Part shown: piece after piece, positions 52,304 to 60,598 of the stretch | Numbering within the stretch: position 1 is the first letter of the stretch | Layout: every line of letters starts with the position of its first letter | NCBI GenBank assembly: GCA_024234735.1 | Contig: JACKNV010000001.1 | Location: 186,001 to 250,000 of the forward strand | From: Pseudomonadales bacterium | GTDB lineage: Bacteria; Pseudomonadota; Gammaproteobacteria; Pseudomonadales; Halieaceae | Direction of reading: 5' to 3' | DNA: 64,000 nucleotides | Translations under genes and position numbers: made by a program | The notes under the pieces: model-generated | Seen by the model: only the letters and a program-made list of their open reading frames with translations | Told to the model about the DNA's origin: nothing | Database searches by the model: none

Positions 52304-52600
52304 ATGACCAAGAGTGAATTGATAGAGGCGATCGCTACCAAGCAGACCCAGCTGTCATCCAAGGATGTCGAGCTGGCAGTGAAAACCATTCTCGAGCAAA
52401 TGTCCCAGGCTCTTTCCGGGGGCGAGCGCATCGAGATACGGGGCTTTGGCAGCTTTTCCCTGCACTTTCGCGAGCCGCGCCGCGGCCGTAACCCTAAAAC
52501 CGGCGATACTGTTGAACTGACCGGTAAGTACGTGCCTCACTTCAAGCCCGGCAAGGAGTTGCGCGAGCGGGTGAACATGGGCTTGCAACTGGGGTTGTAG
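52304..52600 (+). CDS. ihfB: Integration host factor subunit beta
   Basis: 98 residues, HU/IHF fold: MTKSELIEAIATKQTQLSSK, IEIRGFGSFSLHFREPRRGR (DNA-minor-groove arm with conserved Pro) and the C-terminal KYVPHFKPGKELRERVN. It pairs with IHF alpha to bend DNA. The GGGGGC box precedes ATG; lapA starts two bases after the stop. Confidence 0.96.
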   Translation: MTKSELIEAIATKQTQLSSKDVELAVKTILEQMSQALSGGERIEIRGFGSFSLHFREPRRGRNPKTGDTVELTGKYVPHFKPGKELRERVNMGLQLGL

Positions 52601-52602
52601 GA

Positions 52603-52908
52603 ATGAAAGCGTTGCGCAGAATCCTCACGGTACTCCTGGCAGTGGCAGCCATCTTTGTCGGCGTGCTGTTCGCCCTGCAGAACAAGGCGCCGGTGCCACT
52701 GGACATGCTGGTTTATACCTTTGCACCTCGCAGCCTCGCGCTGTGGGTGTTGCTCGCTTTCGCCCTGGGAGGGGGTGCCGGTCTCCTGGTGTCCTCCGCC
52801 ATCCTGCTGCGCGGGCGCACCGCCCTGGCCAACTGCCGCCGACAGCTGGCGAAGGCCCGGCAGGAGTTGCAGCAACCGGGCGCGGTGCCGGCCCGCACGG
52901 GCGACTGA
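52603..52908 (+). CDS. lapA: LapA family membrane protein (DUF1049)
   Basis: 101 residues, two hydrophobic helices (LTVLLAVAAIFVGVLFALQN and LAVLWVLLAFALGGGAGLL-like) separated by a short loop with NKAPVPLDMLVYTF, then a basic coiled tail; the DUF1049/LapA layout. In E. coli LapA works with LapB to regulate lipopolysaccharide synthesis through LpxC. Here pyrF follows directly at the stop codon and no lapB is present. Confidence 0.85.
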   Translation: MKALRRILTVLLAVAAIFVGVLFALQNKAPVPLDMLVYTFAPRSLALWVLLAFALGGGAGLLVSSAILLRGRTALANCRRQLAKARQELQQPGAVPARTGD

Positions 52909-53634
52909 ATGCCCGCACAAACCGTGAACACCCCCTTGCGGTCGCCCGTTATCGTCGCCCTGGATTACCCCAGCGCCCGGCCGGCGCTGGAACTTGTGCA
53001 GCGCCTGCAGCCGGGCCTGTGTCGCCTCAAGGTCGGCAAGGAGCTGTTTACCCGCAGCGGTCCCTCCCTGGTGGAGGAATTGCAGCAGCGGGGGTTCGAG
53101 GTATTCCTGGATCTCAAGTACCACGATATTCCCACTACCGTGGCCGCCGCAGTGCGCGCCGCGGCGGAACTGGGCGTGTGGATGGTGAATGTGCATGCCG
53201 GTGGCGGCCGGCGCATGATGGAAGCCGCCGCCGCTTCCCTACAGGGTTTTGCCAACCGGCCTCTACTGATTGCCGTCACGGTGCTCACCAGCATGAGCGA
53301 GGACGACCTGCGCGAACTGGGCTACAGCCAGACACCTGAACAAAGGGTGCAGGCGCTGGCGGCACTGGCTGCCGACAGTGGCCTCGACGGCGTAGTCTGC
53401 TCGGCCCGGGAGGCTCCGCTGCTGCGCCGTCAGCAGGGCGCCGGTTTCTGTCTGGTCACACCCGGCATACGCCTGGCCGGCGACGACGCCGGCGACCAGC
53501 GGCGCGTCTTGACGCCCGCCGACGCGGTGGCGGCGGGAGCCGATTACCTGGTCATTGGCCGTTCCATCACCGGTGCCGAAGACCCCCTGGCCGCGTTGCG
53601 CCGGGTTCACGCCGAGCTGGGTATCGCCACGTAA
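52909..53634 (+). CDS. pyrF: Orotidine 5'-phosphate decarboxylase
   Basis: 241 residues. VIVALDYPSA, KVGKELF (Lys44) and the catalytic DLKYHDIP with Asp68, Lys70 and Asp73 identify the enzyme of the last step of UMP synthesis. TPGIRLAGDDAGDQRRVLTP and ADYLVIGRSIT complete the phosphate-binding site. It starts directly after the lapA stop. Confidence 0.96.
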   Translation: MPAQTVNTPLRSPVIVALDYPSARPALELVQRLQPGLCRLKVGKELFTRSGPSLVEELQQRGFEVFLDLKYHDIPTTVAAAVRAAAELGVWMVNVHAGGGRRMMEAAAASLQGFANRPLLIAVTVLTSMSEDDLRELGYSQTPEQRVQALAALAADSGLDGVVCSAREAPLLRRQQGAGFCLVTPGIRLAGDDAGDQRRVLTPADAVAAGADYLVIGRSITGAEDPLAALRRVHAELGIAT

Positions 53635-53736
53635 CATCAAATGCGGGCGCGAGGCGGCGGCCCTGCTGCGCGCTGCTACACTTCTCCACGGTACGGATGC
53701 CTGCACGGATGCAGCACGTCAAATGGAGATGACAAT

Positions 53737-54102
53737 ATGACCAACTCAAACTTCAAACCTCTTTCGAACCCGCCAGCCCGGGCCTGTGCCGTGCGCCTGT
53801 CCCGGCCGCGCCTGATGGCCCTGCCGGCCCTGTTGCTGGCGCTGCTGGTTACCCTGCCGTTGACGGTGGGTAATGCGCGGGCCCAGGAGGCCGCCGCGGC
53901 ACCGGCCACGGTCAACATCAACGAGGCGGATGCCGAAACGCTGGCATCGGCTCTCAGGGGAATAGGCGATGCCAGGGCCGTGGAAATCGTGCGCTACCGG
54001 GAAGCCTACGGCCCGTTCACTTCGGTCGATGAACTGGTGGAAGTCAGGGGCATCGGTCAGTCCACGCTCGATGACAATCGGGCCTTAATCACATTGGAAT
54101 AG
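53737..54102 (+). CDS. ComEA-like exported helix-hairpin-helix protein
   Basis: 121 residues from the ATG with a GGAG box. Signal peptide or anchor at about 28-50 (LMALPALLLALLVTLPLTVG, cleavage near ARA-Q), then a single helix-hairpin-helix DNA-binding domain (VNINEADAETLASALRGIGD ... VRGIGQSTLDDN). ComEA-type periplasmic proteins bind incoming DNA during transformation; many environmental species have them without proven competence. It is followed by a short hairpin. Confidence 0.85.
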   Translation: MTNSNFKPLSNPPARACAVRLSRPRLMALPALLLALLVTLPLTVGNARAQEAAAAPATVNINEADAETLASALRGIGDARAVEIVRYREAYGPFTSVDELVEVRGIGQSTLDDNRALITLE

Positions 54103-54124
54103 GGCAGCCGCATCCGTATCATGA

Positions 54125-54143
54125 GGGGGCGTTTGCCCCCTTT
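54125..54143 (+). terminator. Possible terminator after the ComEA-like gene
   Basis: Six-base stem GGGGGC / GCCCCC with GTTT loop followed by only three T. A weak intrinsic terminator. Confidence 0.4.
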
Positions 54144-54166
54144 GCCGATAACAGTGGCCCGATATC

Positions 54167-55117
54167 GTGAAATGTCTTGTTACTGGCGCGACCGGGTTTA
54201 TCGGCCGCGACCTGTGCCAGCGCCTGACGCTGGAAGGTCACTCCGTGACCGCGCTGAGCAGGACTGGCAGCGCGCTGCCCGATGGCACGCCTACCGAGGC
54301 CCTTGATCTGGCCCACGAGCTGCCGGGTGTCGACCGCTTGCGGGGCATCGACGCGGTTTTTCACCTGGCCGGTATTGCCCACCAGCAGGCGCCGGCAACG
54401 GCTTACCGAACCGTCAACGAGCAGGCGACGGTGGCCCTGGCCAGGCGCTGTGCGGAGGCCGGGGTCGGGCGCTTTGTCTATGTCAGCAGCGTGAAAGCCA
54501 TGGGGCCAGCCAGTACCGATACCCGCCGGGAGGAGAGCGACTGCCAGCCGCCTGTGGAACCCTATGGCGAGTCGAAGTGGCGCGCGGAGTGTGCGCTGCG
54601 CGAGACGTTCCGCGACGCCGCGATGCAGGTCGTCATCCTGCGCCCGGCGCTGGTGTATGGATTGGAACCCAAGGGCAACCTGGCGCTGCTGGCACGCGGG
54701 GTGCGCCGCGGTCTGCCGCGCCCTCCGGCCGGTGGCGGCCGCTCGCTGGTCGCCCTTGAGGACCTGGTGGAGGCAATGCTGCTGGTGAGCAGGCTGGCGA
54801 TGCCCGGCGTGCCTACGTTCATTGTGGCCGACCCCCGGCCATACTCCACGCGCGCGCTCTACGACCAGTTGCGCCTGGCCGCCGGCAAGGGTACCGGACG
54901 GGCGTGGTTGCCGCGCCCGCTATGGCGGCTGGCAGCAGCGGTGCTGGATCGGCTCGGTGGCCAACGCGGTGATTCCACCTGGCACAAATTGTTTGGTACC
55001 GAGCTGTACAGCGCGGCGGCACTGACCCGCGCCACCGGCTGGCAACCCCGGGTGAGCTTCGGGCAGCTGGCTCCGCGCATGCTGGAACCCAGGACGGCTG
55101 CGGAGCAGGGTTCATGA
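54167..55117 (+). CDS. NAD-dependent sugar epimerase/dehydratase (WbpV-like)
   Basis: 316 residues from GTG. Extended SDR: TGATGFIG at the N-terminus, FHLAGIAHQQ, YVSSVKAMG and the catalytic YGESKWRAE. Members of this group make O-antigen sugars such as UDP-N-acetylquinovosamine or UDP-GlcNAc/GalNAc by 4-keto reduction or epimerisation. The following two genes (WecA/WbpL-like transferase and WbpM-like dehydratase) are the usual partners, as in Pseudomonas B-band synthesis. Overlaps the next gene by four bases. Confidence 0.82.
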   Translation: MKCLVTGATGFIGRDLCQRLTLEGHSVTALSRTGSALPDGTPTEALDLAHELPGVDRLRGIDAVFHLAGIAHQQAPATAYRTVNEQATVALARRCAEAGVGRFVYVSSVKAMGPASTDTRREESDCQPPVEPYGESKWRAECALRETFRDAAMQVVILRPALVYGLEPKGNLALLARGVRRGLPRPPAGGGRSLVALEDLVEAMLLVSRLAMPGVPTFIVADPRPYSTRALYDQLRLAAGKGTGRAWLPRPLWRLAAAVLDRLGGQRGDSTWHKLFGTELYSAAALTRATGWQPRVSFGQLAPRMLEPRTAAEQGS

Positions 55118-56088
55118 CGGTAGTGGTGGCGACTGTCGGTCTTTCGATATTGTTCTGCGGCATCTATCTGGGCCTGGCCAGGCGCTGGCGGATCGTCGAC
55201 ACGCCCAACGAGCGCAGCTCGCACCGGTTGCCGACGCCGCACGGGGGCGGCACCGCGCTGTTGCTGGCCTTCGCGTCCGGCCTGACACTGGCCGCGCTCC
55301 AGGGCACCAACTGGTCCTGGGACTACCTGTGGGTGAGCCTGGTAGCGCTGCTGTTGATGGGTCTGGGAATCGTCGACGACCTGCTGGGCCTGTCGGTACG
55401 CCTGCGCCTGCCGCTGTATGCCCTGGCCTGCCTGCTGGTGGCCTGGATCCTGCTGGCGCCGGTGCAGGGCCTGGGGGCCGTCATCGGCCTGGCAGCAGTG
55501 GCGCTGGCCATGCTGTGGCTGGTGAACCTGTACAACTTCATGGACGGCATAGACGGTATCGCCGCCACCCAGTGCGTACTGTCCTGCGGCGCGGCGGCAC
55601 TGTTGTCCAGCCAGGGCCCCGATGGTGAATATGGCCAGTACTGCCTGCTGCTGGCGGCGAGCCACCTCGGCTTCCTGGCCTGGAACTGGCCGCCGGCGCG
55701 CTTGTTCATGGGTGATGCCGGCAGTATCCCCACGGGCTTCCTGCTGGCATCCCTGGCACTGGTGGGTGCGGTGCAGGGGCAGTTGCATCCGGCCAGCTGG
55801 CTGGTGTTGCTGGCGGTGTTCATCACCGATGCCAGTTGGACTTTGCTGTGGCGCATGGCTAGCGGCCAGCCCTTCACGACGCCGCACCGGCAGCATGCCT
55901 ACCAGCGACTCAGCGTGCACTGGGGTTCGCACCGCCGCGTGGACCTGCTGTTGCTGCTGGTCTTCCTATGCTGGCTGTTGCCCCTTGCCTGGCTGCTGCA
56001 GGTCTTTCCCGAACAGGCGATTTTATTGGTAATTTTGGCATATCTTCCCCTGCTGCTGGGCATGGCGAAAGTGAGGGCGTTCGCGTAA
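55114..56088 (+). CDS. WecA/WbpL-like polyprenyl-phosphate sugar-1-phosphate transferase (GT4)
   Basis: 324 residues with about ten membrane helices. Signature segments: VDTPNERSSHRLPTPHGGGT, GIVDDLLGLSVRLRL, NLYNFMDGIDGIAATQ (DDxxD-like active site) and LFMGDAGSIPTGFLLASLAL. It attaches the first sugar phosphate to undecaprenyl phosphate to start O-antigen or polysaccharide assembly. Coupled to the epimerase gene by an ATGA overlap. Confidence 0.9.
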   Translation: MTVVVATVGLSILFCGIYLGLARRWRIVDTPNERSSHRLPTPHGGGTALLLAFASGLTLAALQGTNWSWDYLWVSLVALLLMGLGIVDDLLGLSVRLRLPLYALACLLVAWILLAPVQGLGAVIGLAAVALAMLWLVNLYNFMDGIDGIAATQCVLSCGAAALLSSQGPDGEYGQYCLLLAASHLGFLAWNWPPARLFMGDAGSIPTGFLLASLALVGAVQGQLHPASWLVLLAVFITDASWTLLWRMASGQPFTTPHRQHAYQRLSVHWGSHRRVDLLLLLVFLCWLLPLAWLLQVFPEQAILLVILAYLPLLLGMAKVRAFA

Positions 56089-56162
56089 AATTTATTACCC
56101 TCGGCACACTGTTCAATGCGTATCACGCGCCTGTACAGGCACGGTGTTTTCCTGGAGGGTTC

Positions 56163-58187
56163 TTGCTGCAGCGTATCGGCAAATTCACGTCCCGCTCTGC
56201 CACCGGTGTGGTGGGCAGCGTGCGCGATGCGCTCAGGAAAATGGTAGAGCTGCCGCGCAACATCAAGCAGGCCTGTCTGCTGGGCCTGGACATGGTGTTT
56301 GTAACCGCCTCCATGTGGTGTGCGGTGGCCTTCCGCTACGGGCACCTCAATTTCCACCTCGGCCCCCTGGAATACGCCTGTGGCGCGGTCACCGTGCTGG
56401 TGAGCGCTATCGTGTTCCTGCGCCTGGGCCTGTACCGGGCGGTGATCCGCTTCATGGGCCAGCAGGCGATATGGGCCATTCTCACCGCGGTAAGCTATTC
56501 CTCGCTGGTTCTCGGCGCCACGGTATTCTTCACCCAGGCGAACGTGCCGCGTTCCATGCCGTTTATCTACTTCGCCCTGGCCCTGCTGTGCATCGGCGGC
56601 ACCCGTCTCACCGTGCGTGCCTACTACCAGGCAAAGCTTCGCTCACGGTCGGACAATGTGATCATCTACGGCGCCGGCGAGTCGGGCAGGCAGTTGCTTA
56701 CCGCCCTGCACCAGGGCGACCAGTACCAGGTGGTGGTGTTCGTCGACGACGACCCGGGCCTGCAACATTCGGTGATCAACGGGCTGCAGGTGGCGCATCC
56801 CCGGGAGCTCGAGCAGCTGATCGCCCAGCACAATATCACCCAGGTCCTGCTGGCGATTCCCTCGGCTTCGTCCGAGCGCCGCAAGGAGATCATCAACTCG
56901 CTGGTCGGGCTACCGGTCTACGTGCGCACCGTGCCGCGCATCAACGAGCTGGTGTCGGGTCAGTCCAGCGTCATCCAGATCCAGGATATCAGCCTGGACG
57001 ATCTGCTCGGGCGCGATCCCGTGCCGCCCCATCCGGAACTGATCGATCGCTGCATTACCGGCAAGGTGGTGATGGTGACCGGAGCCGGTGGTTCAATCGG
57101 CTCGGAGTTGTGCCGCCAGATAGTGCTCTCCGGCCCCAGTGAGCTGGTGCTGCTGGATAACTCCGAGTACGCGCTGTACAACATCGAGCGCGAGTTGCGC
57201 CAGCTGATGGCCACTGCCGGCCAGGAACTGGAGCTGGTAGCCTTGCTGGGTACGGTGCAGGACCAGCAACGCCTGGAGAGCATATTCCGCACTTTCGGTG
57301 TGCAAACGGTCTATCACGCCGCGGCCTACAAACATGTGCCCATGGTGGAACACAATGTCGCCGAGGGCGTCGCCAACAATGTGTTCGGCACCTGGTATGC
57401 GGCGGAGGCGGCGCGCAAGACCCGGGTGGAGACCTTCGTGCTGGTTTCCACCGACAAGGCGGTGCGCCCCACCAATATAATGGGGGCTTCCAAGCGCTTT
57501 GCCGAGATGATCCTGCAGGGGCTCGCCCAGCAGGATACCCATACCCGGTTCTGCATGGTGCGCTTCGGCAATGTACTGGGCTCGTCGGGCTCCGTGGTTC
57601 CGCTGTTTCGCGAGCAGATCGCCAGTGGCGGGCCGGTGACCGTGACCCACCCGGAGGTCTCGCGCTATTTCATGAGCATAGCCGAGGCCGCGCAGCTGGT
57701 ACTGCAGGCCAGCGCCATGGGTACCGGTGGCGATGTATTCGTGCTCGATATGGGCGAGCCGGTGCGTATAGTCGACCTGGCGCGCCGCATGATCCGCCTC
57801 AGCGGCTACGAGATGAATCACGATACCCATGTCGGCGAGCATATCGATATCGAGTTTATCGGCCTGCGCCCGGGCGAAAAACTGCACGAGGAGCTGCTGC
57901 TGGGCAGCAACGTGACCGGTACCGGGCACCCCATGATCATGCGCGCCGAGGAGGAGTGCCTGTCCCATCGCCGCATGAACAAACTGCTGCTCGAACTGCG
58001 CCAGCACTGTGACGCCATGGACGTCCTGGGGATTACCTCGGTGTTGAACGACGTGGTCAGCGGTTTCAGCGACCACGAGGTGCGCTACGATCACCTGTGG
58101 AAGAAACAGAGCGGGCTGCAGCGCGCCGCCCTGAAGGTCCCCGCCGCGGGCGGCAACGTCAAGGAGTTGTTTCCGGACAAACCCTGA
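56163..58187 (+). CDS. wbpM: WbpM/FlaA1-type nucleotide-sugar 4,6-dehydratase, membrane-anchored
   Basis: About 674 residues from the TTG at 56163 (GGAGGG just upstream); GTG at 56220 or ATG at 56241 would give 648-655 residues, closer to the family mean. Four membrane helices (about 35-170) precede a Rossmann CoA-binding-like region and the SDR dehydratase domain with TGAGGSIGSELCRQ and NIMGASKR, where Met replaces Tyr of YxxxK as is normal for long WbpM proteins. It converts UDP-GlcNAc to its 4-keto-6-deoxy form. Confidence 0.9.
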   Translation: MLQRIGKFTSRSATGVVGSVRDALRKMVELPRNIKQACLLGLDMVFVTASMWCAVAFRYGHLNFHLGPLEYACGAVTVLVSAIVFLRLGLYRAVIRFMGQQAIWAILTAVSYSSLVLGATVFFTQANVPRSMPFIYFALALLCIGGTRLTVRAYYQAKLRSRSDNVIIYGAGESGRQLLTALHQGDQYQVVVFVDDDPGLQHSVINGLQVAHPRELEQLIAQHNITQVLLAIPSASSERRKEIINSLVGLPVYVRTVPRINELVSGQSSVIQIQDISLDDLLGRDPVPPHPELIDRCITGKVVMVTGAGGSIGSELCRQIVLSGPSELVLLDNSEYALYNIERELRQLMATAGQELELVALLGTVQDQQRLESIFRTFGVQTVYHAAAYKHVPMVEHNVAEGVANNVFGTWYAAEAARKTRVETFVLVSTDKAVRPTNIMGASKRFAEMILQGLAQQDTHTRFCMVRFGNVLGSSGSVVPLFREQIASGGPVTVTHPEVSRYFMSIAEAAQLVLQASAMGTGGDVFVLDMGEPVRIVDLARRMIRLSGYEMNHDTHVGEHIDIEFIGLRPGEKLHEELLLGSNVTGTGHPMIMRAEEECLSHRRMNKLLLELRQHCDAMDVLGITSVLNDVVSGFSDHEVRYDHLWKKQSGLQRAALKVPAAGGNVKELFPDKP

Positions 58188-58241
58188 TCGCCCGGCGCTG
58201 CGCGCTTTTTCCACAATAAATTTTTTCAACAAGGATTTCCC

Positions 58242-59201
58242 ATGACCCATTTTGACGTTTTCAACGGTGACGCCGACGGGCTGTGCGCCCTGACCCAGTT
58301 GCGCAATGCCGAACCCCGCGAGGCACAGCTGGTGACCGGCGTGAAACGCGATATCAATCTGCTTGGGCGGGTCGAGGCGGGCCCGGATTCGCTGGTCACC
58401 GTGCTGGACGTATCCCTGGACAAAAACCGGGCGGGGCTGGAGAAGGCACTGGCGGCGGGCGCCGAGGTGTTTTACTGCGATCATCATTTCGCCGGCGATA
58501 TTCCCGACAGCGAGCGCCTGCAGGCGGTGATCAACACCGCGCCGGATGTCTGCACCAGCATTCTGGTCAACGAGTACCTGGGCGGCACGTTTCGCGAATG
58601 GGCCGTGGTGGGCGCCTTTGGCGACAACCTGCAGGACAGCGCGCGTCGCATCGCCCGGCCACTGGCCCTGCCGGAGGACGGCCTGCAACGGCTGGAAAGC
58701 CTGGGCATCTATATCAACTACAACGGTTACGGCTCCAGTCTGGAAGACCTGCATTTCGAGCCCGCCGAGCTGTACCGGCTGATCAGCCCCTATGCCAGCC
58801 CCTTTGATTTCATGCAGGACGCCCGGGAGGAATTCCAGAAACTGGAGCAGGGCTACCAGCAGGACATGGATGCCGCCGCCTCCCTGGCCCCCGAGTTTCG
58901 CGACGACGCGGTGGCCGTCTTCCTGATGCCGAACGAGCCGTGGGCGCGCCGGGTCAGCGGGGTCTACAGCAACGACCTGGCCAACGCCGATCCCACCCGC
59001 GCCCACGCGGTGCTGACGGCCAAGGCCAACGGTTGTTACCTGGTGAGCGTGCGCGCCCCGCTGGACAACAAGACCGGCGCGGACGAGCTGTGCATGAAGT
59101 TTCCCACCGGCGGTGGTCGCAAGGCCGCTGCCGGGATCAACGACCTGCCGGCGGACATGCTGCGCGAGTTCGTGGACAGCTTCGCCGCTTTCTATGCCTG
59201 A
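58242..59201 (+). CDS. DHH-family phosphoesterase-like protein
   Basis: 319 residues. MTHFDVFNGDADGLCALTQL, VLDVSLDKN and FYCDHHFAG are the metal-binding motifs of the DHH superfamily; the C-terminal about 70 residues (SVRAPLDNKTGADELCMKFP, FPTGGGRKAAAG) resemble the DHHA1-type nucleic-acid or nucleotide-binding domain. Substrates of relatives include oligoribonucleotides and cyclic dinucleotides. AGGA precedes the ATG. Function not known. Confidence 0.78.
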   Translation: MTHFDVFNGDADGLCALTQLRNAEPREAQLVTGVKRDINLLGRVEAGPDSLVTVLDVSLDKNRAGLEKALAAGAEVFYCDHHFAGDIPDSERLQAVINTAPDVCTSILVNEYLGGTFREWAVVGAFGDNLQDSARRIARPLALPEDGLQRLESLGIYINYNGYGSSLEDLHFEPAELYRLISPYASPFDFMQDAREEFQKLEQGYQQDMDAAASLAPEFRDDAVAVFLMPNEPWARRVSGVYSNDLANADPTRAHAVLTAKANGCYLVSVRAPLDNKTGADELCMKFPTGGGRKAAAGINDLPADMLREFVDSFAAFYA

Positions 59202-59212
59202 TTACCCGGCCC

Positions 59213-60124
59213 GTGGACTGGGATGACCTGAAGGTATTCCTGGCGCTGAGTCGCAAGGGCTCGGCGCGTCAGGCCGCCCAGGAGCTGGGTGTCAGCAACT
59301 CCACCGTCACCCGCCGCCTGGACGACATGGAGCGCAAGCTGCAAACGCACCTGTTCGATCGCACCCCGGACGGTTACCGGATGACCGGTGCGGGAGAGCA
59401 GGTGCTGTCCACCGCCGAGCATGTGGAAGAGCTGGTGCTGGGGATAGAGCGCAAGATCACCGGCGGCGACCGGGAACTGCGCGGCAGTATCCGCCTGACA
59501 TTCCCGCCGGCGGGATCGCTGGGTTTCCTGATGAAGCGTATTGCGCGCTTCGCCCAGGAGTATCCCGGCATCGACCTGGAACTCATGTCCAGTTCCGATA
59601 ACGCCGATCTCAGCCGTCGCGAGGCGGACATAGCCGTGCGCGTGCTGCCCGCTGGAACCAAGCCGCCGGAATACCTGATAGGGCGCCACCTGGCGGCGAT
59701 GACCGCCTCCACCTACGTACACCGGGACCTGCTTAATCCCGATGCGCCGCAGGACGTGTCCCACCTCACCTGGATAGGCAAGCGTTCCGTTGACCAGAAG
59801 GAAGAGTGGTTGGCGGATACCGATTACCCGGGGCAGCCGGTGCGTCATGCCATAGTGGACTTCCGCCTGTTGGCCGATGCGGTGCGCTACCAGATGGGGA
59901 TGGCGCTGCTGCCCTGTTTCATGGCCTTCAACATGCCGGACCTGGTGCGTGTCCCCGGTGCGCGCATCATCCACCAGATGGACATGTGGGTGCTGACCCA
60001 CAAGGACTTGCGCCTGAGCGCACGCCTGCGGGTATTGCGGGAGCTCATCGCCGAGGAATTCGACAAGGTTCGCGGCCAGTTGGACAGCCGGCTCGGCGTG
60101 AGCGCAGGGGAGTCTCTGCCCTAG
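59213..60124 (+). CDS. LysR-family transcriptional regulator
   Basis: 303 residues from the GTG 11 bases after the DHH stop (the frame is open further upstream inside that gene, but not coding there). Winged helix-turn-helix at about 5-60 (SARQAAQELGVSNSTVTRRL) and a LysR substrate-binding domain with GSIRLTFPPAGSLGFLMKRI. No good ribosome site is visible. It may be translated by coupling. Target unknown. Its stop shares the palindrome CTAG with the stop of the convergent DUF6524 gene. Confidence 0.85.
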   Translation: MDWDDLKVFLALSRKGSARQAAQELGVSNSTVTRRLDDMERKLQTHLFDRTPDGYRMTGAGEQVLSTAEHVEELVLGIERKITGGDRELRGSIRLTFPPAGSLGFLMKRIARFAQEYPGIDLELMSSSDNADLSRREADIAVRVLPAGTKPPEYLIGRHLAAMTASTYVHRDLLNPDAPQDVSHLTWIGKRSVDQKEEWLADTDYPGQPVRHAIVDFRLLADAVRYQMGMALLPCFMAFNMPDLVRVPGARIIHQMDMWVLTHKDLRLSARLRVLRELIAEEFDKVRGQLDSRLGVSAGESLP

Positions 60125-60537
60125 TCTTCCTTCTCGTCCACGTCGAACTGGCCGGACAGGCGGCGCCGCACGTGCGACCAGGACATGCCCACCGCCAGGA
60201 TGAGCGACAGTATCACCAGCACTACCCAGGCGATCATGCCTTCCGATTCCAGGCTCAGCCAGCCCTGGTCGACCATCAGCCACACAATGCAGCCGAACAG
60301 CGCGCCCCCCAGGGTAATGCCCAGCCAGCCCATGGACATGAAGGTGGCGCGGATAAAAATGATCCAGCCGATGAGCAGGAGGATACCGACGATGGCCACG
60401 ATTGGCCCAAAGGTGGTGCTCTGCGCGGTCGCCCAGCTGTAGTAGCACCACTGGGTCGGGTTGTAGGTCCCCATCACCAGTACCAGGGCGAACAGCCAGC
60501 GCCCGATGAAACTGCCCGCATTGAATTCCGTGGCCAT
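60121..60537 (-). CDS. DUF6524-like small membrane protein
   Basis: 138 residues with four hydrophobic helices (WLFALVLVMGTYNPTQWCYY, VAIVGILLLIGWIIFIRATF, LGGALFGCIVWLMVDQGWLS, MIAWVVLVILSLILAVGMSW) and an acidic tail. It looks like the DUF6524 family seen in many proteobacteria, without known function. GGGAG precedes the ATG. Confidence 0.7.
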   Translation of the reverse strand: MATEFNAGSFIGRWLFALVLVMGTYNPTQWCYYSWATAQSTTFGPIVAIVGILLLIGWIIFIRATFMSMGWLGITLGGALFGCIVWLMVDQGWLSLESEGMIAWVVLVILSLILAVGMSWSHVRRRLSGQFDVDEKED

Positions 60538-60598
60538 CAGCTGTCACTCCCCATTCGTTGTTATGGCTGCTGTATCCGGGCCCAAGATAGCGCGCGGC

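Noticed and set aside
56124..56140. CACGCGCCTGTACAGGC, nearly repeated at 63162-63178
   Set aside because: A 16-of-17 match is expected several times by chance in a 64-kb window, and the contexts are unrelated.
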